A stretch of 55,336 bases of DNA from positions 1-55,336 of the IMG/VR virus record IMGVR_UViG_3300027712_000039; one strand, written 5' to 3'. The notes below the pieces were generated by a model. It did not search any database. It was not told the DNA's origin and worked only from the letters and a program-made list of their open reading frames with translations. This DNA is from a virus. Positions 9,101-18,932 of this stretch are shown piece after piece (position 1 is the stretch's first letter; each line of letters begins with the position of its first letter). The translations under genes and the position numbers were made by a program.

Positions 9101-9378
9101 TGGCTTATATACAAATATCTAATATTGACGGAACACCACCTTTTCAGTTTTATGTCTGTGATTATGGTGGAAATAATTGTGAATTAGTTCAAACAGAATA
9201 TGACCCAATCTATTGGCCAATAAATGTCTATGTCCCACCAACATTTTATGGAATACAATCATTTATGTTAAAGATTGTTGATTCTAATCTATGTGAAACG
9301 ATGACAATATATAATTGTCCAACACCAACACAAACACCTACTCCAACCCCCACCCCAACTCCTACACCTACACCTTAA
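9100..9378 (+). CDS. Small adhesin-module protein with Thr-Pro tail
   Basis: 92 residues. A compact domain (about 1-72: I-D-G-T-P-P-F-Q-F-Y-V-C-D, G-G-N-N-C, I-V-D-S-N-L-C) is followed by a tail of alternating Thr-Pro from residue 74 to the stop. The domain resembles SprB-type repeats (G-T-P-P-F ... D-S-N-L-C) and is homologous to the 73-residue protein at 16851-17072 on the other strand: both have T-P-F-x-x-Y-x-C, G-G-x-x-C, P-x-N-x-x-V-P and a final V-x-D-S-x-x-C. It starts on the last base of the fibre stop codon. Together with the next gene it forms one copy of a duplicated two-gene adhesin module. Confidence 0.7.
   Translation: MAYIQISNIDGTPPFQFYVCDYGGNNCELVQTEYDPIYWPINVYVPPTFYGIQSFMLKIVDSNLCETMTIYNCPTPTQTPTPTPTPTPTPTP
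9318..9375 (+). repeat. Thr-Pro codon microsatellite
   Basis: Tandem ACN-CCN codons (aca cca act cct and variants) encode the Thr-Pro tail of the 92-residue protein. The repeat unit is six bases, so slippage changes the tail in whole Thr-Pro steps. Confidence 0.75.
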
Positions 9379-9418
9379 TATATTTCGTTTTTAATATTCA
9401 TAAAAATGAAAATCTTGT

Positions 9419-9426
9419 TATTTATA
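9419..9426 (+). promoter_or_regulatory. TATTTATA element, candidate phage promoter
   Basis: Exact TATTTATA four bases before the ATG at 9431, the same spacing as at 5147 and on the minus strand at 17077. Confidence 0.5.
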
Positions 9427-9430
9427 GTTA

Positions 9431-11479
9431 ATGGCTTTAGGATTTAAAAATTGTTGTGATAGTAATGAATATTTCTACCTAACTGGTATTCCTGGTTATG
9501 TATCTGAGTTTGAAATATATTATATTGAAACTCTTGAAGGTGAGATATTTTGTGGAGAGTATGTTGAAATACCCGCATTAAATTATCAACCAACAACATA
9601 CAGTTTAGTTGGAATGACTGGTCAAACAAGTTGTTCAAATTGTATATTATTAAATCCATGTCCTACAGGAATTATTATTGATTTAAATACTCAGTATTCA
9701 ACAACGGCATTAGTTAATGATTGTTCTTTAAAAACGATTTTCCCAATGCAGGTTAGTTGTGTTAAAACTCTACCTTCCCAAACTAATTCATTAGACGGTC
9801 AAGTAGGTTTATATATTATAGGAGGAACACCTCCTTACTCAATTTATACTGGTACAAGTACAACTGCGGTTGGGCAAAGTACTAACGGACAAACATTCCA
9901 AGTTTATAATAATGTTTCTGCTGGAACATATACATCAATTGTTTATGACTTTTATGGTGATTATATACAAACAATTAATTGTGTTTTAAGTGGGGTTCCT
10001 ATTTCAATAATCGCTAATTGTTCTTCGATATCACCGACTTATTATGGTGGTAATAACGGTTCGTTCTATATTACACTCGATGGTGGAACACAACCATTTA
10101 CCTATACATTTAGTGGTATTACAACAACTGGTAATGACTCGTTCAGTAAAGCAGGTTTAACTGCTGGTACATATACTATTGTAGTTACTGATGGTGGTAA
10201 TGGTATTTATCAACAAACACAGACAGTCACTTGTACTGTTAGTAATCCAACACCAATTGTGTTCCCATCTAATTTGTGTATGACATTTGAATTATGTGGT
10301 ACTCAGTTCTTCTTAAACTTTACGAGTGGGTCAACTCAAAATTACCATCCTGTTTATTCATTAGTGAATATTTCAGACATTGGTGTTACAGGTATGACAT
10401 TATCGTATGGTACTAATGGTTGGGTTTCATCAGTTGAAAATCAAGACCCATTCTCAGTTCCTACGGATTGTCAAATTGGTGTTATTTCATTTACTAAGAA
10501 TCCAAATCAATTGGATGACCAACCTTCAGGTATTTGGATTGGTGGTGGAATTGGTAATATTGTTGGAGTTTCATCAAATGTTTTAGAAGGTTCATGTACC
10601 AGCACAACTCAACTATTAACAGTTAGTGTACTTACTCAAAGAGAACCGGCTTGTTCGTCTAATAATAATAACACAGGTTCTGTTACACTTGACGCCAGTT
10701 CATATTACGGAGGTCCTTTCACATATTTTGTTGATGGACAACAATATAATTCACCTGTAATATTTGGATTATCTGTTGGCACACACACAGCTCAAGTAAT
10801 TGACTCAAATGGAATAACTAGCGAAGTGATAAGTTTTGAAATTTTAAATAGCACACCTGTGGAAGTTAATTTTGAACCGCACGTTACTAATCCATTACCT
10901 AATACTTACCCAACAACAACAACACTAACTTATTTATCGAATGTTACTTATCCTTCATTACCACAAGGAGCTCAAATTACTACAAGTTTATCTTTCCTAC
11001 CTGGAATTAATATAAATAAGGTAAATTCAACTTCAAACATTTATACCAATATAACTCTTAATATTATTCAAACTTTACAAGACGGAACACAATTAACAAT
11101 ACCAATGAGTTTTACAACAAATACTAACAGTGGTAGTAACACATCTTCAAATGGTCAATGTCCTTTTTATGAGAATAATAGTTATATTTATTCAAGTGAT
11201 AGTCAGTTAACAATTAATAGTGGAGACCAATTGGATATTGAAATTACATTTGATTGGTCATTTGATTCGACTACACCGTTTTTGACAAGTTGTAATGAAC
11301 AAATTGAGTTATTTGGAGTTGTATTACACAATCATACTCAAATAAGTCAAGGATGTCAGTACTTAGGGTATGGATTTGATGTGAACTATTTATTTAAAGT
11401 TTCATCTTTAGTTATCCAAAGAACTCCGGCAAATCCTGTAAGTGGTGAAATTGTTCAAAATGGATACGGGCCACAATAA
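9431..11479 (+). CDS. SprB-repeat adhesin-like structural protein
   Basis: 682 residues. The first ~80 residues are cysteine-rich (M-A-L, C-C at 8-9, S-C-x-x-C, P-C-P-T-G) and match the N-terminus of the minus-strand protein at 14387-16846. Residues about 105-270 hold two SprB-type repeats (G-G-T-P-P-Y or G-G-T-Q-P-F, then A-G-T-Y-T ... V-x-D), and a third degenerate one lies near 400-470. SprB is the gliding adhesin of Flavobacterium, and such repeats are rarely found outside Bacteroidota and their phages. There is no signal peptide, so a virion surface protein is more likely than a secreted one. It follows a TATTTATA element. Confidence 0.72.
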   Translation: MALGFKNCCDSNEYFYLTGIPGYVSEFEIYYIETLEGEIFCGEYVEIPALNYQPTTYSLVGMTGQTSCSNCILLNPCPTGIIIDLNTQYSTTALVNDCSLKTIFPMQVSCVKTLPSQTNSLDGQVGLYIIGGTPPYSIYTGTSTTAVGQSTNGQTFQVYNNVSAGTYTSIVYDFYGDYIQTINCVLSGVPISIIANCSSISPTYYGGNNGSFYITLDGGTQPFTYTFSGITTTGNDSFSKAGLTAGTYTIVVTDGGNGIYQQTQTVTCTVSNPTPIVFPSNLCMTFELCGTQFFLNFTSGSTQNYHPVYSLVNISDIGVTGMTLSYGTNGWVSSVENQDPFSVPTDCQIGVISFTKNPNQLDDQPSGIWIGGGIGNIVGVSSNVLEGSCTSTTQLLTVSVLTQREPACSSNNNNTGSVTLDASSYYGGPFTYFVDGQQYNSPVIFGLSVGTHTAQVIDSNGITSEVISFEILNSTPVEVNFEPHVTNPLPNTYPTTTTLTYLSNVTYPSLPQGAQITTSLSFLPGININKVNSTSNIYTNITLNIIQTLQDGTQLTIPMSFTTNTNSGSNTSSNGQCPFYENNSYIYSSDSQLTINSGDQLDIEITFDWSFDSTTPFLTSCNEQIELFGVVLHNHTQISQGCQYLGYGFDVNYLFKVSSLVIQRTPANPVSGEIVQNGYGPQ

Positions 11480-11504
11480 AATAAAATTAAGATAATTATT
11501 AGAT

Positions 11505-13691
11505 ATGGGTTATATAATAAAAGAAAATCAAGGATTACTTGTAACAAGATTAACAGACGTTGGGAGAAGAAAAATATCCGAGGGTAATTTTAATGTTGCT
11601 TATTTCCAAATAGGTGATAGTGAAGTTAACTACACCGCATTATCTAATTACGACAACTCTGATTATATGGTTTTGGAACCACCATACAATGCTCAAAACA
11701 ATGTTGGTATTCCTCAATCTACGAGAACCGATATTAAATACCCATTTTATTTACAAGGATTTAATGGTATAACTTATGGTATTCCATTTATGGCATCTGC
11801 GGATGATTCAGTTTATAACACTGCGGCACCTAATGGTTTTTTTGTAACTGCGACTACTGCGTCTACTTGTTTTATGCCATATCATACAAGTGCGTATACA
11901 TATAATTCACAATATGTTGTTAATTTATCTGGTTCATCATTTAATGGTGGAAGTACGATTTTAACTATGAGTTCAAGTCCTTGTTCTGATTCAGCATCAG
12001 GTACCACAATCTCAGCTGGAACTTTTGTTACCATCTATATGAGTGGTGGTTCATCTTGTGGTTGTATTGATTCATGTCATCCAATACTAACGTATAAAGT
12101 TATACAGGTTAATGGGTTAAATATTACTTTAGACAGATTTTTACCTAATTTAAATGCAGTTGGATATACCGGTAACGCTCGTTTATTCTTTTATCCATCA
12201 GGTATGACTGGTTATGATTTACCAACACCGATGAACTATTGGAATGATAGTGTTATTAATTACGAATCAGTTTGTACACCTGAAGATGGTTTAGTTAAAA
12301 TTTGGAATATGAATATTCCTTGGTCGGTTAATCCTGCTGGTTTAACAACACCTTACAGACAATTCAATAGTTTTGGTTCAAAAGATTATATTAGCTCAAA
12401 AGAATATTTTGGTTATATGTCATCAAGTGGTCAAAGTGGTACTTCTAATGTTTATTATTATAACTCATTTAATGAGGAGATTATAGTAACTCCTGAAGAA
12501 CAAAAGGCGGTTGCTATCTGTCACTATACTAATAATACTATTATTAATTTTTATGGTGAAAAGTTTGCGTGTGAAGCTTACGACTCAACAACACCTGGAG
12601 CAACAGGACAAGCAAGAAACTTTAGTATTAATTTACCATGGTTAATGTGGCATAAAAACCCAACAACTTGTTGTAGTGGTGAGACATTTTGGATTGACCC
12701 TGCAGGATTTGATGGTTATGACTTATTAACCCCATATTATTTAAAATCACTTAAGAATTCGGATATGAACTCACCGGGTATGAGATATTATCATTTATAT
12801 GATACTCATCCAAATCTAAAAAATGGATTACCTAACAGAGTTGGTAAAGTATTTCCTGACGATAAGGTTATTATTTTTGATGATGAAGAAATTGTTGCGG
12901 TAATGAATAATATATCAAATAGAAATTATACATTACCAGCACCTAAATTAGGTTTAGTGACACCTGGTTCTTGTGGTGATAATACCACAGATGGTTTATT
13001 AGATAATGACCAACAATGTGCTTGGGTAACTTACGCATTCCAAGGACCATGGCAAGGACTTCACTGTAACTACTATCAAAAAATTATTGGACCAGTAACA
13101 GGTGTTAGTACAACAGAACAAAATGTTATTGTTAGATTTGGTAATGAGTTTGGTTGTATGAAAACAGGAACTACTAATGGTTTTTTCGCTACAGGTTTTA
13201 CAATGTTAGTACAAACAGGTACAACATCACAAACCACTCCTGACCCTACAAAATGGGTTTCAATTAATTTTACTAATTCTTTATCAGGTTATAGTGTTGG
13301 AGGTTATATTAATCCTGTTGGATTAAGTGCAATAACCTATACTATTACCCCTACAATATATAATAATGGAACCTCATATAATTTAGGTTCTCAGATTAAT
13401 ATACCATTAGCAACTGAAACAAGTTATTTAGGATTTGGTGATGAATACTCATTTTACGGTAATGTTAATACTGACATTCAAGCGACAATCTATGAGATGA
13501 GATATATCATTAATCTACCAAATAATCAATTTGTTAATACGACAAACCCAACATGGACTGCCGGTAACACACCTTATATGTCTGAAATAGGTTTATATGA
13601 CATTAATAAAAACTTATTGGTATTAACTAAATTCCAATCACCACAAATAAGACAAGGTGTTCAACAAGCAGTTGTTAAGTTAGATTTCTAA
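11505..13691 (+). CDS. Large phage structural protein, probably baseplate or tail
   Basis: 728 residues, beginning MGYIIKENQGLLVTRLTDVG followed by R-R-K-I-S-E-G-N-F. This kind of N-terminus is seen in virion attachment proteins, but I cannot name the family with certainty. The rest is rich in Gly, Asn, Thr and aromatic residues, with scattered cysteines (C-G-C near 185, C-C near 387) and repeated aromatic-Gly turns suggesting beta-structure. No signal peptide or membrane segment. It closes the plus-strand appendage locus. It could be a large baseplate or tail-fibre adaptor subunit, inferred from size and position. Confidence 0.6.
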   Translation: MGYIIKENQGLLVTRLTDVGRRKISEGNFNVAYFQIGDSEVNYTALSNYDNSDYMVLEPPYNAQNNVGIPQSTRTDIKYPFYLQGFNGITYGIPFMASADDSVYNTAAPNGFFVTATTASTCFMPYHTSAYTYNSQYVVNLSGSSFNGGSTILTMSSSPCSDSASGTTISAGTFVTIYMSGGSSCGCIDSCHPILTYKVIQVNGLNITLDRFLPNLNAVGYTGNARLFFYPSGMTGYDLPTPMNYWNDSVINYESVCTPEDGLVKIWNMNIPWSVNPAGLTTPYRQFNSFGSKDYISSKEYFGYMSSSGQSGTSNVYYYNSFNEEIIVTPEEQKAVAICHYTNNTIINFYGEKFACEAYDSTTPGATGQARNFSINLPWLMWHKNPTTCCSGETFWIDPAGFDGYDLLTPYYLKSLKNSDMNSPGMRYYHLYDTHPNLKNGLPNRVGKVFPDDKVIIFDDEEIVAVMNNISNRNYTLPAPKLGLVTPGSCGDNTTDGLLDNDQQCAWVTYAFQGPWQGLHCNYYQKIIGPVTGVSTTEQNVIVRFGNEFGCMKTGTTNGFFATGFTMLVQTGTTSQTTPDPTKWVSINFTNSLSGYSVGGYINPVGLSAITYTITPTIYNNGTSYNLGSQINIPLATETSYLGFGDEYSFYGNVNTDIQATIYEMRYIINLPNNQFVNTTNPTWTAGNTPYMSEIGLYDINKNLLVLTKFQSPQIRQGVQQAVVKLDF

Positions 13692-13747
13692 ATTATTTAC
13701 TATTAAGTTAATTAATTTAATATTAAATCTAATAACTAACATTAGAT

Positions 13748-14341
13748 ATGGCAAAAAGTATTAAAAATTCCCCTAAGATTTTGGGATTGGATGTTTCAAC
13801 TAAAACAATTGGAGTTGCATTGTTTGATTTATCTTCAAGAGATTTATTGGAGTTAACTCATGTTTCACCGCAACCAAAACCAACACCTGAAACTAAGATT
13901 GAGGAAATGTTATTAAAATCTGCAACATTTAGAAAGAAGTTGGAGGAATACAAAGGAGTAGGTGTTGTTAGATGTGTAATCGAAGAACCATTATTAAACA
14001 GTAATAATGCTTATACTATTGGAACTCTATTAAGATATAACACATTGATTACTAAAGAAGTTTATGATGTGTTGGGTATTGTTCCTGAATATGTTTCAAC
14101 ATATAATTCAAGGAAAGAAGCATGGCCGGAACTAGTTAAGAAAAACGAGAAGGGTAAATATGTTCTATTTGGTGGATACCCAAAAGATTGTGATAAGAAG
14201 ATGATTATATGGGAACTTGTTGCTAAAAGGGAGCCACAGATTAATTGGTTATATACAAGAAACAATACCTTAAAGAAAGAGAATTTTGATATGACAGATG
14301 CTTATACTGTTGTATTAAGTTATCTAAATTCAAAAAACTAA
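13748..14341 (+). CDS. RuvC-like Holliday junction resolvase
   Basis: 197 residues. The RNase H-like fold signature is visible: ILGLDVSTKTIGVALFDL at 11-28 with catalytic Asp15, the acidic V-I-E-E-P at 78-81, and C-terminal D-M-T-D-A at 181-185 supplying the last two carboxylates. These are the positions of the four acidic residues in RuvC-type resolvases. The protein would cut four-way junctions formed during recombination-dependent replication and packaging. It is close to the primase, RecB-like nuclease and gp46/47 genes, which fits. A strong plus-strand terminator follows 23 bases after the stop. Confidence 0.8.
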   Translation: MAKSIKNSPKILGLDVSTKTIGVALFDLSSRDLLELTHVSPQPKPTPETKIEEMLLKSATFRKKLEEYKGVGVVRCVIEEPLLNSNNAYTIGTLLRYNTLITKEVYDVLGIVPEYVSTYNSRKEAWPELVKKNEKGKYVLFGGYPKDCDKKMIIWELVAKREPQINWLYTRNNTLKKENFDMTDAYTVVLSYLNSKN

Positions 14342-14364
14342 TAAGATTTATAAAATTAATTTGA

Positions 14365-14388
14365 GGGACTTTTTTAGTCCCTTTTTTT
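14365..14388 (+). terminator. Intrinsic terminator after resolvase gene
   Basis: Perfect 6-bp stem GGGACT (14365-14370) and AGTCCC (14376-14381) with a five-T loop, followed by seven Ts (14382-14388). It ends plus-strand transcription just before the convergent adhesin gene whose stop is at 14387. Confidence 0.85.
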
Positions 14389-16846
14389 ATTTACATAACT
14401 CGTAAACATTCAGTTGAGAGGTCATATACAATGAATTCTTATTAGTGTCTACTGCCAATCCTGTGATTAATTTTGGTGAAACTGAATTAGTTCTAACAAC
14501 TGTATTTGTAGTTGAGTTAATAACCGATATCGTTTTATCGTTAAAGTTTCCAACATATACATATGTTGAATCAAATGTTAATGTGTACGGTAGGTCACCA
14601 ACAGATATGGTTGAACCTGATGACAATGATATTGTATTATATGTTAATACTTGGTCATTAGCCCCTCTTAACACATATAATGTGTTATTATTGTTATTCA
14701 CATAACATCTTGTCATATTTGTTAGACCTGTTATTGTATTTGTGACAGTATTAGTAAATGTATTAATTACTGAAATTGTATTAGACCCTTGATTAAGTGC
14801 AAACACTCTTCCTGTGTTAACATCATAACTAATAGAACTTGGGTTTGTACCAACACTTATTCTAGACAACAACGTATTAGTTGGAGCGTCAATTATTGTA
14901 ACACTGTTACCGCTATAACTTGTAACATAAATTCTATTATTAATTGAATCAAAAGTTGACTCTCTTGGGTCACTAACAAATGTTCCTCCGATAAATGATG
15001 TATTGTCAGCACAATCAATAGCATAAACTATACCACCTAAGAAACCTGTTGCCACAACATATAAATAATTATTTGTAGTGTCTAGTGTTAAATTAACAGG
15101 AACTGAACCTGCAAATAAAGTAACTGAAGTTATTGCACTATTTGTTAAAGTATCAATAACTCTAACTTTTTGTCCAACCGAATCTGCTACGTATAACAAA
15201 CTATTTATTCCGTTATATACTGGACTATATAGTGTATTAGTAGATGCTGATATTGTTGCAATAATATTAGGACAAGTTTGTGTTGTTGTTGGCGTAATTG
15301 TTGGGGTTGGTGTAGGCGTTGAGGTTGGAACTGAAACGCAAAACTTACAATTAAATAAGTTACCACTTTCAATTGACTGTAATGTATGTGTCGGAGCGTT
15401 TAAAACATCACTATTATAAGTTACACAAACTGACTTGTTATTAATAATTACACTAAATGTTGAACCAGTATTAAATGGTATTTCTTCAGACACTAAGTAC
15501 TTGTTATACCCATCACAATCTAACAATAATTTCGAATATGGACTTGAAAATTTGTTTGAGAATGTTAAAAACTCGCTAATACCTGTTACCGAAACTCCTT
15601 TAACTGCGTTTGTCGGTGTTACAGATGGTGTCGGACTTGGTCCTGGTAAAACATAACTAACACCTGAAAAAATAACTGATTTACCATTACATAGTGGAGT
15701 TGGGGTTGGTGTTGGTGTTGGTGTGTGAGTTGGTGTTATTGTTGGTGTAGGTGTTGGAGTCGCTCCTGAAGTGATATTACAATCAAATACTGCAGTAAAA
15801 TCAAAAACATTACAAGGGTCAGTATTTGTCGGTGTTGGTGTTGGACAATTTGTAAAAAATAATGTTTCGTCTAAATCAGGGCATAAACTAGAACTACCTG
15901 TTGGACCAAATAATATACATGTTCCACCACTTGTTTGTGATAAACACCATCTAGTGTCAGGTTTATTGTAATAAATGTATGAAGGTGTTAATGCGTTAGG
16001 CGAGTAAAATATTGGATAACTATTAAAATATCCGTAATTGTAATATATTCCATTATATGAACTATAACCTGATAAACTAATTGACACACAAAAACTAGTT
16101 TGATTACATTGATATGGTTTACTTGTACTTGGTGTTGGTGTTTGTGTAACACTAACACTTGGTGTTGTTGTTGGGGTTACCGCAAATGTTGGTAGTGGTG
16201 TTTTAGTTACCGTTGGTGTCGGAGTTTTTGTTGGGGTGATTGATGGTGTCGGAGTTTTTGTTGGTGTTACAGTTCTTGTTGGAGTAATTGACGGTGTTAT
16301 AGAAGGTGTTGGTGTTACAGTCCTTGTTGGTGTATGAGTTGGTGTGATACTTGGTGTAGGAGTGTTTGTGGGGGTTTTTGTAACTGTTGGAGTATTAGTC
16401 GGTGTTTTTGTTGGTGTAGGTGTATTAGTTGGTGTTTTTGTTGGTGTAACAGTTTTTGTTGGAGTGTTTGTGGGGGTTTTTGTTGGCGTTTTTGTTGGTG
16501 TTATTGATGGTGTAACAGTTTTTGTTGGAGTATTTGTTGGCGTTTTTGTCGGAGTGGCACTCGGAGCCGGTGTTGAAGTTGGTGTTGGAGTTGGACCTGG
16601 AACACAAGGGTATGCTGATTTACATTGAGTACAACTACTAAATGATAGTGTACTACCACTTTGTAAATTATATACTGTGGTACCCGAAACATAACCTGAA
16701 CTTAAATATTGAGAACATCCAGTGTATTGGTCAGTTATAAGATAATATGTATTACCCGATGAAAAATTATAGGGTGGTTTTGGAGCCTCAACTTGGAAAG
16801 TAGTTCCACTACAACAACCCGAAAATGAATACCAATTTAGTGCCAA
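14387..16846 (-). CDS. Thr-Pro-rich adhesin with YVTN-type beta-propeller
   Basis: 819 residues. Residues 1-88 are a cysteine-rich domain (MAL, C-C at 11-12, C-x-x-C, PCVPG) homologous to the N-terminus of the plus-strand adhesin at 9431. Residues about 88-245 are a long linker of T-K-T-P-T-N-T-P and T-P-S-I-T-P repeats. Two further small cysteine-bearing domains separated by Thr-Pro stretches follow. From about 530 to the end there are seven or so blades of the YVTN propeller family (N-N-x-[17 protein letters not shown]-x-x-P). No signal peptide. The Thr-Pro linker probably forms an extended stalk holding the propeller away from the particle. It lies four bases after its small partner gene. 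Confidence 0.75.
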   Translation of the reverse strand: MALNWYSFSGCCSGTTFQVEAPKPPYNFSSGNTYYLITDQYTGCSQYLSSGYVSGTTVYNLQSGSTLSFSSCTQCKSAYPCVPGPTPTPTSTPAPSATPTKTPTNTPTKTVTPSITPTKTPTKTPTNTPTKTVTPTKTPTNTPTPTKTPTNTPTVTKTPTNTPTPSITPTHTPTRTVTPTPSITPSITPTRTVTPTKTPTPSITPTKTPTPTVTKTPLPTFAVTPTTTPSVSVTQTPTPSTSKPYQCNQTSFCVSISLSGYSSYNGIYYNYGYFNSYPIFYSPNALTPSYIYYNKPDTRWCLSQTSGGTCILFGPTGSSSLCPDLDETLFFTNCPTPTPTNTDPCNVFDFTAVFDCNITSGATPTPTPTITPTHTPTPTPTPTPLCNGKSVIFSGVSYVLPGPSPTPSVTPTNAVKGVSVTGISEFLTFSNKFSSPYSKLLLDCDGYNKYLVSEEIPFNTGSTFSVIINNKSVCVTYNSDVLNAPTHTLQSIESGNLFNCKFCVSVPTSTPTPTPTITPTTTQTCPNIIATISASTNTLYSPVYNGINSLLYVADSVGQKVRVIDTLTNSAITSVTLFAGSVPVNLTLDTTNNYLYVVATGFLGGIVYAIDCADNTSFIGGTFVSDPRESTFDSINNRIYVTSYSGNSVTIIDAPTNTLLSRISVGTNPSSISYDVNTGRVFALNQGSNTISVINTFTNTVTNTITGLTNMTRCYVNNNNNTLYVLRGANDQVLTYNTISLSSGSTISVGDLPYTLTFDSTYVYVGNFNDKTISVINSTTNTVVRTNSVSPKLITGLAVDTNKNSLYMTSQLNVYELCK
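16135..16600 (-). repeat. Thr-Pro-rich tandem coding repeat
   Basis: On the plus strand this appears as repeated GTTGGTGTTTTTGTTGG-like units. In the sense (minus) frame the units encode [10 protein letters not shown] and variants. Units vary by synonymous changes, with all copies in phase, so length can change by recombination or slippage without a frameshift. It is not a CRISPR array: there are no unique spacers. Confidence 0.85.
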
Positions 16847-16850
16847 TTTT

Positions 16851-17072
16851 TTAAATACTTGTTGTTCCTGTTATTATACACCCAACGGAATCAGTGACCC
16901 TTAAATCATATCCATTTAATTCTTGGATAGGAGTTGGGACAGTGAAATTATACGGAAGGTCACCTGTAGTTATTCTATCAATAAAATAACAAGGAGTTCC
17001 ACCAGTCATACATAAATAAATGTCAAATGGTGTTGAACCTGTAATACTACTAACCGTAATTGTTGTTGGCAT
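16851..17072 (-). CDS. Small adhesin-module protein, partner of Thr-Pro-rich adhesin
   Basis: 73 residues, one domain with [17 protein letters not shown], the V-P strand and V-T-D-S-V-G-C. It is homologous to the 92-residue protein at 9100-9378 but lacks the Thr-Pro tail. As on the plus strand, the small gene precedes a large cysteine-rich adhesin gene. A TATTTATA element on the minus strand lies four bases before its ATG. SprB-like fold inferred; role unknown, perhaps a cap or subunit of the adhesin. Confidence 0.7.
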   Translation of the reverse strand: MPTTITVSSITGSTPFDIYLCMTGGTPCYFIDRITTGDLPYNFTVPTPIQELNGYDLRVTDSVGCIITGTTSI

Positions 17073-17076
17073 ATGT

Positions 17077-17084
17077 TATAAATA
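17077..17084 (-). promoter_or_regulatory. TATTTATA element on minus strand, candidate phage promoter
   Basis: Plus strand reads TATAAATA, so the minus-strand sense is TATTTATA, four bases before the ATG at 17072. The surrounding TATTTATAACATATG is identical to the plus-strand site at 5147. Confidence 0.5.
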
Positions 17085-17146
17085 TAAAAAGCTTTAAAAC
17101 TTTGTGAAGTTTGACAACAATAAGTTTTTATCTTATTATTAAGGTA

Positions 17147-18043
17147 ATGGACGAAGACGAAATTTTACTTGAAATTATTAGGGACTTATTTGGTAAAGAG
17201 AAACATTATTATGCTTCCAAAGGTCAAATTTCAATAAATTGTCCGTATTGTGATGATGGAAAAAACAAGGGGAACCTTGAGATTAATATCAACGAACATG
17301 TTTACAAATGCTGGTCGTGTTCAGACTCAAATGGGACACATGGGGTTTTAGGTAAGTTAATCGATATTTTTGGAACCAAAAACCAAAAGAAAACTTACGA
17401 CATATTCAAACCCGAAGAACATAAGTCAAAACAGGTTGAACTAAAAAAGTTAAAACTTCCCAAAGAGTTTATCTCAATTAAGGATGCTAACCCCCTTCAC
17501 ATTCCACACAGAGAAGTTTTAAAGTATATTAAGACACGTGGTATTACTGATGAGATGATTGAAAAGTTTAATATTGGGTTTGCTACCGATGGTGACTACG
17601 GAGGGAGGATTATTATACCTTCATATGGTATGGACAATGAGATTAACTACTTCATATCAAGGGCGTGGTTTAAAACGAAGAATAAGTATAAAAATCCTGA
17701 ATACCCAAAAGAAACAATTATATTCAACGAGAAGTTGATTGATTGGGAAAAACCAATTTACTTATGTGAGGGTGTGATTGACGGATTCTTTACACCCAAC
17801 CCAGTTGTTCTACTTGGAAAGATATTACACGATTTATTATTTGAAACAATATACACCAAAGCTAAGTCAGATGTTATCATATGTTTGGATGCTGATGCTT
17901 GGAAAGACGCTCAAAAACTTTACAACCAACTAAATGGTGGGAAGTTAAGAGGGAGAGTTAAGATTCTAAAACTACCAAAAGATTCTGATATCGCAGATTT
18001 GAAAGGTATGATAGATGATTATTATTATGAAATGAGTTATTAA
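17147..18043 (+). CDS. DnaG-type DNA primase (zinc finger plus TOPRIM)
   Basis: 298 residues from the ATG at 17147; a TTG at 17111 is in frame but adds a hydrophobic stretch not expected in the family. The N-terminal zinc-binding domain has C32-P-Y-C35 and C55-W-S-C58. After a linker comes the RNA-polymerase-like core (R-G-I-T-D-E-M-I-E-K-F-N-I-G-F) and the TOPRIM motifs L-C-E-G-V-I-D-G and C-L-D-A-D-A-W, giving the catalytic Glu and Asp-x-Asp. It lacks a DnaB-interacting C-terminal domain, as is common in phage primases. It makes RNA primers for lagging-strand synthesis. It is followed after three bases by a RecB-like nuclease. Confidence 0.88.
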   Translation: MDEDEILLEIIRDLFGKEKHYYASKGQISINCPYCDDGKNKGNLEININEHVYKCWSCSDSNGTHGVLGKLIDIFGTKNQKKTYDIFKPEEHKSKQVELKKLKLPKEFISIKDANPLHIPHREVLKYIKTRGITDEMIEKFNIGFATDGDYGGRIIIPSYGMDNEINYFISRAWFKTKNKYKNPEYPKETIIFNEKLIDWEKPIYLCEGVIDGFFTPNPVVLLGKILHDLLFETIYTKAKSDVIICLDADAWKDAQKLYNQLNGGKLRGRVKILKLPKDSDIADLKGMIDDYYYEMSY

Positions 18044-18046
18044 GAT

Positions 18047-18901
18047 ATGGATTTATATAAAATAAGAGAAGAAATTATAGAAATAATTTCACAAAAACAA
18101 AAAGAACTTCAGTTAACTTTTGAAGAAGAAAGTCATAAGTATACGATGGCTGATAAAGATGGTGACTTACGAAGTGATTGGCCGTCAGTATCTAAAATAT
18201 TAAAATTGTTTTACCCTGAGTTCCCAACTGACGAAGCGGCTCAAAAGAAATCTAAAGGTGACCCAGTTCTTAAACAACAATTGATTGAAGAATGGGCTGC
18301 TGCGGGAGATTACTCCACGAATATGGGTAGTAGAGTCCATTACATTTTAGAACAGGCTTCACATAAAATGTTTGGAATTGATAAAGAAATTAGAAAACCT
18401 GAATTTGAATGTGATATCACCCAAATACTGAAAGGTGATAGTATGGTTACTGCTGGTAAAAAGTTTCTTAAATTAATGGAAGGGAGAGAAACAGTTTTGT
18501 TGGATACTGAAATTGTTTTGGGTTCTAATGAATTGGGATATGTGGGGCAACCCGATAAGGTGTGGTTGGTGATAAATAAGAAGAAAGATGGTTTTGGTAT
18601 TTTAGTTACTGACTATAAAACAAACAAACCTAAAAACTTTGAAAGTAATAACTTTACAAAACCTATGTATAAACCATTCCAAAACCTACCAAATACCGCT
18701 CTTGGACACTATTATGTTCAACTACCTTTATACGGTAAGTTAATCCTAAAAATGTTGGAAGGAACAAAGTATGAAAACATGAAATTATATGGATGTATTG
18801 TCGTATTATTACAAGAGGATTCAGAGTTCAAAGAGTTCAGAGTACCACAAGATGTGATAGATACTGTGATGACTATGAATGTAAAGGACTATCTGAATTG
18901 A
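18047..18901 (+). CDS. RecB/Cas4-like PD-(D/E)XK nuclease
   Basis: 284 residues. The RecB-family order of motifs is visible: G-S-R-V-H98-Y-I-L-E, then G-Q-P-D170-K, then T-D189-Y-K191-T-N-K, then Y-V-Q-L-P-L-Y about 30 residues later. These supply the metal-binding Asp, Asp and catalytic Lys plus the QxxxY helix. No cysteine cluster is seen, so it lacks the iron-sulfur centre of true Cas4 proteins. Probable role: DNA end processing or exonuclease in recombination-dependent replication, given the neighbours primase, gp47 and gp46. Confidence 0.8.
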   Translation: MDLYKIREEIIEIISQKQKELQLTFEEESHKYTMADKDGDLRSDWPSVSKILKLFYPEFPTDEAAQKKSKGDPVLKQQLIEEWAAAGDYSTNMGSRVHYILEQASHKMFGIDKEIRKPEFECDITQILKGDSMVTAGKKFLKLMEGRETVLLDTEIVLGSNELGYVGQPDKVWLVINKKKDGFGILVTDYKTNKPKNFESNNFTKPMYKPFQNLPNTALGHYYVQLPLYGKLILKMLEGTKYENMKLYGCIVVLLQEDSEFKEFRVPQDVIDTVMTMNVKDYLN

Positions 18902-18932
18902 CAACAAACAAAAAAAATACTATATTTAAACT

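Noticed and set aside
16135-16600. CRISPR-like periodic repeats
   Set aside because: The units encode in-phase Thr-Pro repeats of a long gene on the minus strand, vary by synonymous changes, and have no unique spacers or cas genes nearby.
16344-16628. Plus-strand Val-Gly-rich reading frame opposite the Thr-Pro gene
   Set aside because: A shadow of the repetitive minus-strand coding sequence; composition is explained by the complement of ACN-CCN codons.
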